Origin: Lethocerus indicus | Lineage: Eukaryota; Arthropoda; Insecta; Hemiptera; Belostomatidae | NCBI GenBank assembly: GCA_019843655.1 | Contig: JACDQD010000007.1 | Coordinates: 26,864,365 to 26,928,364 of the forward strand | DNA length: 64,000 nt | Direction of reading: 5' to 3' | Shown here: positions 23,407-34,407 of the stretch, piece by piece | Numbering within the stretch: the stretch's first letter is position 1 | Layout: the number at the start of each line of letters is the position of its first letter | The notes under the pieces: generated by a model | What the model was told of the DNA's origin: nothing | Databases searched by the model: none | The model's input: only the letters and a program-made list of their open reading frames with translations | Translations under genes and position numbers: made by a program

Positions 23407-25647
23407 TTATAGTGTAGGCTGGTGGGGGTGGTCATCGTCAGGGTGCGGTGGAGAAGCTGCGGGCACGACGGCTTCCACTGTAGCCCTGTCGTCGTGTTCC
23501 AGCGACAGTGGCATGTCGTTCTCTTCGCGGATGACCTGCTGGGCCCACGACCCGACCATCCCTCCACCTCCACCGCCACCACTGTCGTCCAAGTCGTGCT
23601 CCTCGTCCATGTCCTCCTCGTCCTCATCCTCGTCATCTTCCTCCTCTTTGAACCGCTTCTGGGCATAGTCCATGTCGTCTTCGGAGTCGGAGGTCGACCT
23701 CTTGATGGAGCCGGGCGGTATCAAATCGCCGACGGCCAGCGACTGCTGCGAGCCGTTGGTCGAGGAGGACTTCCTGCGCTGGTGGTCTCCCCACTTCTGC
23801 CTGGCCCTGAAGTGCCTCGGCCTGTACTCGACGTTTTTGCCGTCGCGACAGCACTTGGGGCACTCCCAGCTGTTGGGCAGGTCCTCGTTGATTACCCCCT
23901 TGAACTCTGTGCACTGCTTCTCGACGCACTCCGGGTGTATTATCTCGTAGCAGACGCTGCACTCCATTAGCGAGCTGGGGGCCTCCTTGGACGTCTTGTG
24001 GACGGGGACGATGAGCTGTTGGCCCCAGCCGTCCAGGCCGCAGGCCGCACACGCCGCCGTCACCGGCAGCATCGGCTGGAGGCACTGGCGCATGATGCAC
24101 GTCTGTTTGGCGCGCCCCGGCCCCCCGAACTTGACCATATCCTGGCAGAAGACGCACTCGCCGCAGTCGCTCTGGTGGCACGCCGCGCAGCTCTTGCACC
24201 TGGTCCTCCTCCTCCTCGGGCCAGCTCTCGCCTTCGCCTTGGGCCCACCGCCGCCCGGCCTGCCCCCCAGCCCGCCCATACCGCCGCCGCCGCCGCTCCC
24301 CCGCCCACCCTTCACCTTCATCTCTATCTTCAGCGGCTTCTTGTCCCCGTACCTCATGCTCGGGTTGCACAGCACCGGATAGCCGGTTATGGAATATTCG
24401 TGCACGTCGTGCCTGTGCCTTTCGACCAGTGTCCTCACGTCCTTTATCAGCGCCACCGGGTCTATGATCAACTCGGGGATGTTCTTCTTGTTGGTCGGCA
24501 ATGAATGGAGATAGGTGACGACGGCCTTGATGCCGTGCAGTTCCAGAGGAGTGATGTGGACGTGCTTTGTCACAGTCTCCATATAGGAGCTCTCGCGCAG
24601 GTGACAGTGCCCCAACAGAACCTCCACGTATCTCACCAGGACGTACCACAGCATCTCGGTGAAAAACGGATATCTGAATTTCTGCGGCACCCTGGTGGTC
24701 TCCTCGACGTGGGCCACTCTGATCTGTTTGTCTATGCCGTAAGAATGCAAGAAGTTCCCGCCGAACACTAGCGAGTCTTTGGGCGTGTAGACGGCGTGGA
24801 TCCAGCCGGTGGGTATGAAGAACGTGTTGCCCTCTGTCAGTATAATTCGGCTGCACTTTTCGACAGTGTCGCCGAAAAATATGTCACCTTGTTTGCCCGA
24901 CAGGACCCACTGCTCGTAGAGTTTGATGTTGTGTTCGGTGGGCGGTATCAGCCAGAAGACCTTGCTGCCCCTCAGTATGTGGTACCAGACGGACGTGCCG
25001 CCGAAATCTATGTGGAAATCGGTGTAGCAACCTTTGACCGACATGAGGCAGTATTTCTGCACCTTGGGGTACATCATTTCGTCGATGGCGTTTGTGGATT
25101 CTGTCTGGGCATCCTTGAGATGCCTCGGCCAGACGCAGTCGACCCAATCGACCTGTCTCACAATGGAAGGGGTCTGGACGTAGTTCTCCAGTTTGGTGTG
25201 GCTGAACTCGAGGGAGATGACGTTGAGCAGCCTGTCCTTCTCCGGGTCCTCGTAGTAGCGCTGCCATTCTTTCATCGTCATCTCGAAATTCTTCTGGGTG
25301 TTGACATCCATGACGTCCAGTTGGCGGCGCGATCCGACGCAGGTGCGGACGTCGTTGACGGTGAAATTGAGGCTGGGTACGTGGAGGCCGAGTCCGGCCT
25401 TCTCTTTGAACAGAAGCGGTGTGTTGAAGCCGTGCCTCTGCAGGTAGGCCACGTTGAAATCGGGCCCCTGCATCTCCCTAACGTAGCACTGATTGAAACT
25501 GTCGCTTTCCAACTTCTCTTGGAGGTTGAACGAGCGTTTACCTTCGAGTTCGTCGTCGCCGATGGCCCAGTCGTCGGTGTACAGCTTGCGTTCCTTCCGA
25601 TCCCGCAGCTGCCTCTTCTGAGGCGTGTTCAATATCGGCTTGGCCAT
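23407..25647 (-). CDS. KDM2: KDM2-type JmjC histone H3K36 demethylase, intronless and without F-box/LRR
   Basis: One uninterrupted 746-codon frame. ATG at 25645-25647 (MAKPILNTPQKR) is the first Met after an in-frame TAG. Domains: JmjC about residues 100-300, with the Fe(II) ligands in TDFHIDFGG (H212, D214) and GWIHAVYTP (H284), the same numbering as I recall for human KDM2A. A Gly-rich linker spans about 447-470. The CXXC zinc finger (about 483-525) has eight cysteines and the DNA-reading KFGG at 506-509. A PHD finger covers about 533-600. The tail is acidic (about 668-690). KDM2 proteins bind unmethylated CpG DNA through CXXC and remove H3K36 mono/dimethyl marks using 2-oxoglutarate. The family normally continues into an F-box and leucine-rich repeats; here the frame ends after SWAQQV with a His/Pro-rich tail. 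Neighbouring genes are intron-rich, so the single exon is unusual. Catalytic and zinc-binding residues are all present, so the gene looks functional. Confidence 0.93.
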   Translation of the reverse strand: MAKPILNTPQKRQLRDRKERKLYTDDWAIGDDELEGKRSFNLQEKLESDSFNQCYVREMQGPDFNVAYLQRHGFNTPLLFKEKAGLGLHVPSLNFTVNDVRTCVGSRRQLDVMDVNTQKNFEMTMKEWQRYYEDPEKDRLLNVISLEFSHTKLENYVQTPSIVRQVDWVDCVWPRHLKDAQTESTNAIDEMMYPKVQKYCLMSVKGCYTDFHIDFGGTSVWYHILRGSKVFWLIPPTEHNIKLYEQWVLSGKQGDIFFGDTVEKCSRIILTEGNTFFIPTGWIHAVYTPKDSLVFGGNFLHSYGIDKQIRVAHVEETTRVPQKFRYPFFTEMLWYVLVRYVEVLLGHCHLRESSYMETVTKHVHITPLELHGIKAVVTYLHSLPTNKKNIPELIIDPVALIKDVRTLVERHRHDVHEYSITGYPVLCNPSMRYGDKKPLKIEMKVKGGRGSGGGGGMGGLGGRPGGGGPKAKARAGPRRRRTRCKSCAACHQSDCGECVFCQDMVKFGGPGRAKQTCIMRQCLQPMLPVTAACAACGLDGWGQQLIVPVHKTSKEAPSSLMECSVCYEIIHPECVEKQCTEFKGVINEDLPNSWECPKCCRDGKNVEYRPRHFRARQKWGDHQRRKSSSTNGSQQSLAVGDLIPPGSIKRSTSDSEDDMDYAQKRFKEEEDDEDEDEEDMDEEHDLDDSGGGGGGGMVGSWAQQVIREENDMPLSLEHDDRATVEAVVPAASPPHPDDDHPHQPTL

Positions 25648-25954
25648 ACCGGGGCTGGGGGCAAACAAGAAGAAGTGCAGCGGCTCCTATTTAGAGGCCG
25701 GCGACGCGGATCGGTAGAGCGGCCCGGCTGGCCGGGCGTCCTACGCCGAACGCCGATTTAATTCCCTCCATTCTGGGCCGTCGCCCGCCGCTAAATACTA
25801 TTTCCCCGACCGGCCGACTCCTCCGATCAGTCCCACTCCTAACCAGAAATAGGGGAAAGGTTAAAACAAACGGCGGCCATTTTCCACTGGCCGACTGTCA
25901 CGACTCACGGCACTAACTATAAACGACCGGTCTGTATGGCGCACACCACCAGCC

Positions 25955-26010
25955 GCTCTCTCTCTCTCTCTCTCTCGCTCTCGCTCTCGCTCTCTCGCTC
26001 TCTCTCTCTC
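25955..26010. repeat. (CT/CTCGCT)n GAGA-type microsatellite in the KDM2 promoter region
   Basis: Fifty-odd bases of CT repeats interspersed with CTCGCT. On the minus strand this is GAGAG, the binding sequence of GAGA-factor-like proteins in insects. It lies about 310-365 bp upstream of the KDM2 start codon. Confidence 0.8.
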
Positions 26011-26186
26011 CGCCCCGCTCGGCCGGCCCGTTCTTCCCGAACTGAGGGGGGACGCGCTCGTTCTTATCCTGTATTCCGTTGCCTTAAACCGCTCCTCTGG
26101 GGGAGGTGAAACCCCCTCGGTTCGTGCGCCCACCTTTGTTACCGATATAATCCAAGAATAATATCCCGAGTGCCGTGTCTCCGGTG

Positions 26187-26194
26187 TGACGTCA
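26187..26194. promoter_or_regulatory. CRE-type palindrome TGACGTCA
   Basis: Perfect 8-bp CREB/ATF consensus about 540 bp upstream of the KDM2 start codon, inside the GC-rich block. Confidence 0.4.
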
Positions 26195-26259
26195 CGCCCT
26201 CGGTCTGCTGCCCCTAGCCAGACACAAGGTTGGCCAACATGACCCCACTGAATGTCGCT

Positions 26260-27480
26260 AAATACACCCCACTACCCACCACTCGCTACAATCTCAATTA
26301 TCCCCGATTGCCGGCTCGCCAAATTACTTTATTGCCCCGCATTATCGCTTTTGCTCGACAATGAGTCAACTTAGGTAAAAATGATATTACGATTCGGATT
26401 AGTCCTACTGGCTATTAGAACCGAGAATATATATACATATAACATTTTAGAATATATCGGATAAAGACCTCTATCTCTCGCCGATAAGAAATAAATATTA
26501 ACGCCGATATTTTTGCGATAATACGCAATATAACTTTGTTTGACAAAATAAAATACTGTTTAGTTTTTCTGCTAAACATATTCCGGAATTATTATTATCA
26601 ATGTGTACTTTCTATATACGACAATTCTCAACATTGATTTAGATGCCGCAATTATAAATCGGTTTTATTTCGAATTTTCGCTATCTGCAGTAATTTTACG
26701 ATTACATTAACACCGTTATTGAGGAGAATAAATATTTTTGTGTTACGAAGTATTGCGGCATCTACCCCAGGTATTTTTTTCCCAGCGGTTGGGGGACCTT
26801 TTCTTATGGTCGGCCATAAGAAAGTTCTTTCCACCGGTTTTATTCTACCATTTCCAAGAACAGATTACTCAATTCAGTCTAAGAAAATCCTTTAATCCTT
26901 TATTCGCTAACGGAATCAACGAGTTATATAACGCCAACATAAAACAGGTAAACATTTATTTCAATTGGTATTCATTCGCTCACTGGGATCGTTCCAGTCC
27001 TTACGAGTTACATTTAAATTTTACTTTGACTTTGAATATACCAATTCTGTATATTATTAATTTCAGAATTCGCTGAATACATTCGGGAATATCCTTTCGA
27101 ATAGGAGTATAATGTTTTTCCTATAATTAGAAAATATTCCTAGCCAGAATTAAACACTATACTGAAGTTGATTTTGAACACCTTTCCTGTCTCCAGAAGT
27201 GGCAGGATGAACGTTGAGTGACCATATTTTTTAAAATATTTTTAACTAATTTTTGCAGTCAGAACTCAGTGTTACACGATGGTAGGCAACAGGGGCCAAC
27301 AGCATCTCGTATAATTCATACAATCTTATTTAACCAGACAGGAGGGCCGAATTGAAAACATATTTGCCATTAATTCACAATGCGTTAAATGTCCCGATTT
27401 AAAGTACTGATTATTTGTTAACTATTAAAGAATAATAATAGAAGTATAGTGCTTTTCAGAGTGTTTTATTAATTTCGGTC
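26260..27480. other. AT-rich spacer right of the KDM2 promoter
   Basis: No gene or known repeat recognised. Short open frames on both strands around 26650-27070 have no supported splice sites or homology. Confidence 0.4.
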
Positions 27481-27490
27481 TTTTCTCCAG

Positions 27491-27652
27491 ATTGTGGTTC
27501 TGATCGCGGATCGACGGTGAGGCTCTCTGGCGGCCGCCGTTGGAAACACTTCGCCCATCGAACGGCTTTCATCGATCCGACGACCGCTGCCGAATTTTCG
27601 GCCCCCGCAGTTAATAAATGTTTGGGACGCAACATCGAAGAGAAACTATCGG
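27491..27652 (+). other. Candidate orphan exon
   Basis: TTTTCTCCAG acceptor before 27491 and CGG/GTGAGT donor after 27652. One frame is open across all 162 nt (it contains WKHFAHRTAFIDPTTAAEF). The segment is GC-rich compared with its flanks. It may be an upstream or alternative exon of the plus-strand transporter gene, or part of an unidentified transcript. No protein family is recognised. Confidence 0.35.
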
Positions 27653-28185
27653 GTGAGTCGAATAAGAGGTTGAATCGGGGGAAAGGGATTAGACGATGTA
27701 CTCTTAGGGCGGATCATTAATCGAACGGCCGTGATCGACAAGCGGGCTGTATTGGGGCGGCCATTTTGAATACAGTTACACGAAATTCCGGCAGTGTACG
27801 GGAGGATTAAAATTAACCTTTTTTTTAATTGCGCAATCATAAATTAGCGTATTTGCGCTAATTAATAAATAAATTAGCGCAGTTTTTTATTTATTTAGAG
27901 AGTAGATGTCTACAGTGGGGAGAGAGGGATAGGACTGCGATTAGGAAACATACCGGATCGGGCACTGTTCTCCGGATGCCAGCAGCGTCGGTTTCAATAT
28001 ATCGGGTCGACAACTAATTAATTGCGGAATTCACCGACAAGCGGAGTTGTACATATTTTTAAATACGCCGACATCTTTTGATGGTTTTGAATGCACAAGA
28101 TACATTCGGCTTCTCCGCAATGTCCCTCGTCGAACTATGGCGATCCGAATCACAATAATGGCCTTTATTCGGTCATCACCGACCT

Positions 28186-28380
28186 CTAGGTCCAGAGCGC
28201 TCCTCGTCTTTTAACGAAAAATTCCCCCGACCGGATTCTCGCGAACCGGTACCGACACTGGCGTTCTTTTAAGGCTTCGTCACCGTACACGGCGTACAAC
28301 TTTTTATGAGCCCGTGAGGCATTAACACCTTTGCGAAAATAAAAAAGCCAAGTGTGACGGAAACGCTCACTTCGGTTCAC
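28186..28380 (-). mobile_element. Mariner transposase N-terminal relic
   Basis: The minus strand encodes YFRKGVNASRAHKKL and AVYGDEALKERQC, the helix-turn-helix region of mariner transposases, followed by RFARIRSGEFF. Only this piece remains; no catalytic domain follows. Confidence 0.7.
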
Positions 28381-28389
28381 CGTGTTTTA

Positions 28390-28392
<3 letters not shown>

Positions 28393-28449
<57 letters not shown>
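28393..28449. repeat. (TA)n(CA)n microsatellite
   Basis: Compound TA then CA repeat directly beside the mariner relic. Confidence 0.95.
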
Positions 28450-28534
28450 AAATTCGACTGTGGACCAAATAATAACATATCGAAGAATCTTATCTGTGCA
28501 AAGATGGTCGCATTGTTGGTAAATTCCGCAATTA

Positions 28535-29103
28535 CTTAGTTCTCACCCGACTGAAAAGAACGGATCTAAATCGTAAATTTGGACTGTTTATACCTCTTTT
28601 GAAAAGGACATCAAAACTGACAATAGTCAACAAACTGACAATATATAAAGCTATACTAAAACCGACACGGACAAAGGGAATAGAACTATGCCGGGTTCCG
28701 CTGAGAAATCCGACATCGCTCGCATCCAAACATTCCAGTCAAGAGTCCTTCGTACCGTCCTTAATGCTCCCCCCCCCCGGTATGTTTCTAACCGAACAAT
28801 CCATAATGACCTCAACATACCCCGACAGTCGACGAAGTCGCAAAGTCACGCTTCCTTAAATTCCACTCCCGCCTCTCTCCACGTCCAAATCCACACTCTT
28901 TCAGTCCCTTTCCTCTTCAGACCCACCCGTTATCCCAAACGCCACTGGCCTAGAGACTTTCTGTAGGCCGGGTACAGGTCAGAAGTACCATCACTGGATG
29001 GCGTCCTTATCGAGTGAAACAAGTGTAACTAATCGAACAAACCGCAATTGTACCTATAACTGCCATATAGTTGATTGTACAATAAATAAAGTTAAAATAA
29101 AAA
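28535..29103 (+). mobile_element. Jockey-like non-LTR retrotransposon, 3' end (copy A)
   Basis: Encodes the last part of a reverse-transcriptase ORF: KLTIYKAILKPTRTKGIEL, then KSDIARIQTFQSRVLRTVL, then PRYVSNRTIHNDLNIPRQS, ending HWPRDFL and stop at about 28965. This matches the C-terminal part of Jockey-clade ORF2. A 3' tail ending in AATAAATAAAGTTAAAATAA follows. The frame is shifted near 28690. It is 5'-truncated, as is usual for non-LTR insertions. A second copy lies at 57385-57881. Confidence 0.75.
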
Positions 29104-29637
29104 AACAGTCGTCAACCCAATAGCTTTCTATATTATCAATTTGTTGGCTATAGTAAGTTTTGAAGTAATCTTCAGTATAGGTCTCGATAATACGAATTTG
29201 CGATTTACCTACCCTTACCTTTTTTTTATTGTTTTTGTACAATCAACTACATAAAGTTGTTGGTATAAATGTTGAGTTTTTTCTTTTCACGCGAATGTCT
29301 CGATAAAAGAGACCACCCAATGATGGCACTTTCGTCACATGAGCAGTTTACGGCTTCGGACTAAGAAGATCTCTTGGCCAGTGGCGTTTAAGCCACAAGG
29401 GGATAATGGATGGGTAAAAGAGGAGAGGAAGCGTGATTTTGCGAGAATTTGCGATTTAAATCTATTCTTTTCAGACTCGCATGAGGATTCGACGGGTTGT
29501 ATATAATTTTTTTATTGTTTACATACATGTGGGTGGAAATGATTTACGTTATGATATGGTTCACAGGGTGAAAAAATCACCCAGTGGTATATAACACTTC
29601 CAGTTGTATATACGGTGTAATGTTTTGTTGTGTACAG

Positions 29638-29890
29638 GAGGTGTGGTCCGGGATCTAGGTGGCGCCGGCCCTGGGGGGGTCGATACCCCCGTCGGAGGGG
29701 GATGGTGGGGCGGGCGTGACGTCAGGCGGGGGCGGCACAGGGGCGCATGACTGCCGGGGGGTAGGTTGCCGGGAGGGAGAGAGAGTACGAGGGAGCGCGC
29801 CGACCTGCCTTCGCCGGGGTCATGCCGGCACACCGCCGCCTCTTCATCGCCCTCCTTACAGTCACACCGCCCTCATGCCGAACTCCCCAG
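29638..29890 (+). other. Candidate GC-rich orphan exon
   Basis: TGTGTACAG acceptor before 29638 and CCCCAG/GTCAGT donor after 29890. The block is very GC-rich in an AT-rich setting. An ATG near the 3' end opens M-P-N-S-P into the donor. It could be a 5' UTR exon of the SLC17 gene (whose first coding exon at 55448 also has an upstream acceptor) or a separate transcript. Confidence 0.3.
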
Positions 29891-29954
29891 GTCAGTCACT
29901 TCAATCATACACAACACCACACGCCCACATAACATAACCACCCACCCACCCACT

Positions 29955-30170
29955 CTGTCTTCTTCGATCTGTCCGATAAAAGCTGAACAAGGCCGGATGG
30001 AATATGTCCGGTACTGCTGAACAGCAGTTCGAACCGAAGGAGAGGTCAGTTAATAAAAATGTAAAAATTGATTTCGTATATATAATAATTTATATTATTA
30101 TTACTGGCCTAGTTAAGGGTTTGGCCGTGGCTGATTTTATTATTCGTAACTTCTAGATTTTTACGGGGAT

Positions 30171-30213
<43 letters not shown>

Positions 30214-30399
30214 CATATTATGTCTGATATAAGATGAAAAAGGATGGCTGGCATATGTCCTCTAGTAGCGTACCCACCCGCCGTGTGTTCTTCGATGTGT
30301 CCGATAAAAGGTGAACAAGGGCGGATAAAATATGTCCGATACTGTTGAACAGCAGTTCGAGCCGAAGGAGAGGTCAGTTAATAAAAATGTTTAAAATTG

Positions 30400-30447
<48 letters not shown>

Positions 30448-30710
30448 TAATAATAATTTTTATTATTATTACCAGCCTAGTTAAGGTTTCGGCCGTGGCA
30501 GATTTTATTATTCTTAACTTCTAGATTTTTTCGGGGATTTTTTTAAATATACATATACACATATACATATTAATGTGTCTGTTAAAAGATGAAGAAGGAT
30601 GATGACTCACATATGTTCTGACCGGTGTACAGCAGTTCGTGTAAAAGTGGAGGCCACTAATACATAATCATATATAGTTTTCGATTTCCGATCGATTTTT
30701 AGATATTTCC
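29955..30710 (+). repeat. Tandem repeat of about 320 bp, at least two full units and a partial third
   Basis: Units start near 29955 and 30283, with a partial third from about 30570. Shared landmarks are TGTCCGATAAAAG, GAACAGCAGTTCGA, AAGGAGAGGTCAGTTAATAA, GATTTTATTATTC and TAACTTCTAGATTTTT. Unit 2 has gained a longer (TA)n tract (about 30403-30443). Confidence 0.8.
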
Positions 30711-31999
30711 ATTTTTTCAACGGGTCTTTTGCACGGACTGCACAATACGGCAGTGTCGGACATACGCGAACCGCCCTTCGTATTGTATCGCGTTATATAT
30801 TTTTTCATGTATATTTATAGCTACTTCCCGTGGGATCGCGTAATACTGTCGTGGGTGTTGACCCACTGTTGGTCATGGATTTTTTCACCACGTAGGGGGC
30901 TCCAGTCGATGGGTTTTCGCCACCCCCCCCCCCGTAATTTCCGGGGCTCTGCCTACTCAGGAAAAATCCCGTGTGTCGGGTACTTCCAGCAGTATTGCGC
31001 GATCCGACCGCCTTAGTCTGTGATTATCCGACTTGCGGCCATATTTATTACAAGTAGATAAAAGTAATCCACGAAAAGGGCGTTTCAAACCGTTTTTTTC
31101 GTGCCACTCCGTGAGCTCGTGGCGGTTGAAAAGCGCTGAAATAGGCCGGACGAAAGGGAAAGTGCTCGCCCTTCGGGATAACATCAATCGTGCCCTGAAA
31201 AACTACCCCCGAGAATATTGGGGGAGGCGGGTAGATTTTTCTATTTTCTAACAGCAGTTCCATTTATATATATATAACAATAATGAAAAAGTCCCTATTC
31301 TGGCCGAAATGTCTCCTCTGGCCGGGTACGGGAAAAAAAACAGTTTTGGCACAGTGCGCTCGCTATTTCGGTCGGCCCTAGGGTTAGGAATCAATCGAGG
31401 CCTGAAAGAGAACTGAGGTCGGAATATCGGCCTCTCGGGACCAATCTGTATTCGATTTAATACTCTACTATATAATAATAGGAGATGGCAGTTCGGAATA
31501 GCGAGATAACCGCATCTCAGCACACAAAATGGGGGCCAATATTGGCATTATAATCGACATCGATAGCCCAAAATGGCGATAATCACTAGCGAAATCCAAA
31601 TATCTTTCAGCCCTAACGTACATTAATGTTCAATTCAACATTTGCGCAGCGTTCGCGATGTAAAAAGTGTGTTAGTAGACACTAAAGTATTTGCTGTAAT
31701 CGCAACGAAATGGCCGTAGTTTCGTGGCCGCTGGTTCGATTCCCTGTCGCGATGGGGCCTAAAGTAGTGCTTAGTGCGTAGGTCTTATTCAAGTGTATAT
31801 AAATACAGAATTCTTAAAGTGAGGCTCTTAAAATATTCCTAAAACAAATTGTTGGAAGATTTTTATTTTTCTATTTTATCCGTCCCCCCCCCGCCCAGAA
31901 ACAATTCAAACATACGGATCAACCCTTCGTTGGCCATTTTCCTTACCTTATGTTCGCGGCTTATGTTTTTCCAGATTGGAGAAAACCTTTTTCCTTTCG

Positions 32000-32078
32000 G
32001 GGTTTTGTCCCTCTCGGGCGTGTTGTCCGCTTCCGACGTTTCGGAACTCGGTCTGTCGTCCGGGTCCGAGGGAACTTG
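32000..32078 (-). repeat. Second ribozyme-like repeat family (HH2), copy 1
   Basis: The minus strand reads GAGTTCCGAAACGTCGGAAG then CGGACAACACGCCCGAGAGG. Related copies are at 32611, 37565, 40103, 49318 and 50427. Confidence 0.65.
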
Positions 32079-32610
32079 AAGTAACCGAAGGAAGAGTGGA
32101 TCAACTTGAGTTTCTATACATAAGTGGATGTTATCGTTATCGTTAATCCTCTAGGGATTAATTACTTCTTCTTTCCCTCACTACAGGGAAACAACCTATG
32201 CTCATGTTAATTATCCTATGTGGTCAATTAATGTTTCTTAGAGTTATCCGAGTATTACACGATCCTACCGGAAATTAGTGATACAAAAAAAATTACTTCT
32301 ATCCGAAATTCCCCTTATAAATCCTATACATTTGTCAACTTACCGAATTCCGTTCAAATTATAATTGCAATGAACACAATTACTTTCTTAATTAATTATA
32401 ATTACAACTAATTAATTAACGGGAACTGAAAGGTAATAATCTCTAGAGGCTGTTAACAGCAGCCCACATGCAGTTATATAGAGGAAGTTATATACAGTAG
32501 GACTCCGATGATGGAACCCCGTGCGGGGTTATTCCCACAGTATTAGGCGATCGAACCGTAAGTCAGTGATGATTGACTGAAATAAGTTCATGGAATTGAA
32601 CTTCAGGGAC

Positions 32611-32650
32611 TTTTGAAGTTTCGGAACTCGTCACCGGTTCCATCGTCAGG
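32611..32650 (-). repeat. HH2 family, copy 2
   Basis: The minus strand reads CCTGACGATGGAACCGG, then TGACGAGTTCCGAAAC. A related piece, CCGATGATGGAACC, occurs on the plus strand near 32508. Confidence 0.6.
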
Positions 32651-34407
32651 TTTGGCTAACCAAGTTTCACCCCCAGCGGTAATAAAGTATTTCGTAATTC
32701 TGTACAGAGGTTCTGGCCGCCAGAATTTCCAAAATTCGTCTGCAAATTTCCCCGTTTGAATAGCGCGAATAGCGATCGAACCGACAGCGTTACGTGCCCG
32801 ATCTCGCGTAGGCCCACGCCCGGCCAATCGCCCTCCATCGGCTCGTTATCGACTGTTCTCGTTACGAGTGCCACTTACATTAAATTACCTTACATTGCAT
32901 ACACCGCGTCTTGAGTGTACCGAGCAAACACACACTCCGAGCGAGGAGTAACTCGAGAAATCGAGATTTCTGTCAATAAGAACCTCGAGGGCCGGATAAT
33001 TGATATTTTCAATGGACAGCCCGTCCAATCCCAATTGCACCTTGACAACGTTATCAACTTGCAAATTTAAGGTATTTGAATTTTAGAGAAATTTAGAAGA
33101 GGCAAAGTGGAGGAATTTTATCCGGATTGCAGAGGGATAAAATAGTAAGCCATAATTTTCAAAATTAAGCTTCAATACTTGCTATTTAATGAATACTTGC
33201 GATCCAGACGTTCTAGGAAAGCTGAACTTGCGTAAATCAGAAACTGTAATCTCAAATTTCAAAGGACTTTTTTTGGGGTGCCCCCCGACTACGGTTGTCG
33301 GATGCTGATGAAGCGTAGTGTCAGCACTTCCGCTGTTCCGTATTAGCGCCTAATTACGATAAGACCCACCGACGCTAGCCATTTTTTTTTCTTTTTGGTA
33401 AAATCTCAATTCCAACTCTCTTTTTGTTTGGGAAAACAGCAATTTTCGTAATTCGGTAAATTGGTAATAGGATACGACTCCGCCATCTTTTGAAGCGGTA
33501 TTCTTCCGGTTTAGCCCCTACGAATTAACACTTAGGAACATATTTTTGTTTACATTGGAGAAAACCACGTTCGAGATAGGTTTAATAGTGTGTTTTCACA
33601 GAAAAATATGTGAAAACAATTATCTCTAAGAAAAAAATATTTAAAAATAGGAAAACACTTTTTGTGACATATGTGGCACATAATAGGGGTTATAGGGTCC
33701 AAGAGGCGTGTATAAGCAAAAGGATATATATTAGTTTAATATTATATCGTCTTGTATTTTGTACTTTACGTATCTTGTCGTACGTAGTACGTATGAAACT
33801 CTAAGAAATCATTTCTAGTTTGAAAATACCCACTATATGTTTAATAGCGGTAGGTAGGGACCGGGACAATTCTTACTGCGGATGACAAATATGGGACGTG
33901 AAAAAGTCCAGCGAACTACCACCACCACAACAGGTGGCGTCCGAAGTCGGATAGCGAATCGCGTGACATATGTGGTACACTACGACGCCACTCCACTGAG
34001 GGTTATACTGCCGGCATTTGAAAGCCCGTTTATATCCGAACCCCCCATTTTCGATTTTGACCGAAAGAGACTGTACATCAAAGAATAACGTCAGTTCTTT
34101 TTCTTTTTGTAACTCTCGTAGCCCGGCTAACCTTCATCCCCCTACTTCATCCCTCATCACCCTCTCCCTCTAACCCCATAGAAGGGGGTCCTCCCGACTT
34201 TTGGCCCCTATCGATCCGACGAGAAAACATCCGGGGCACACACAATCTGTTCCGGCCACAATATTCTACATTGTACATTACATATAAGGTACTTTACAAT
34301 CCATTTAAAAATATTTTAAAAAGTTTTTGGGAATAGAGTGAAATCTTCACTCGTCTGGGGGATATAAATTTAAAACCGTATTTTAACACTTAAAGTAAAG
34401 TCTTTTT

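Larger units (their letters stand above)
25655..26260 (-). promoter_or_regulatory. GC-rich KDM2 promoter / 5' UTR region
   Basis: GC-rich, CpG-containing stretch immediately upstream of KDM2, without an obvious TATA box. It contains the (CT)n/GAGA tract and a palindromic TGACGTCA site. It may also drive transcription to the right. Confidence 0.5.
30720..34400. other. Gene-poor spacer
   Basis: No coding gene recognised. It contains two copies of the second ribozyme-like repeat (32000-32078 and 32611-32650), a tRNA-like head near 31705-31755, and short non-homologous frames, for example 33882-34088. Confidence 0.45.

Noticed and set aside
23633..24856. 407-codon second minus-strand frame inside KDM2
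   Set aside because: Out-of-frame shadow of the Gly/Arg-rich linker and CXXC region, with composition typical of frame-shifted GC-rich sequence.
24796..25761. 321-codon plus-strand open frame opposite KDM2
   Set aside because: It is antisense to the JmjC domain; GC-rich coding sequence often leaves the opposite strand open, and no domain is visible.
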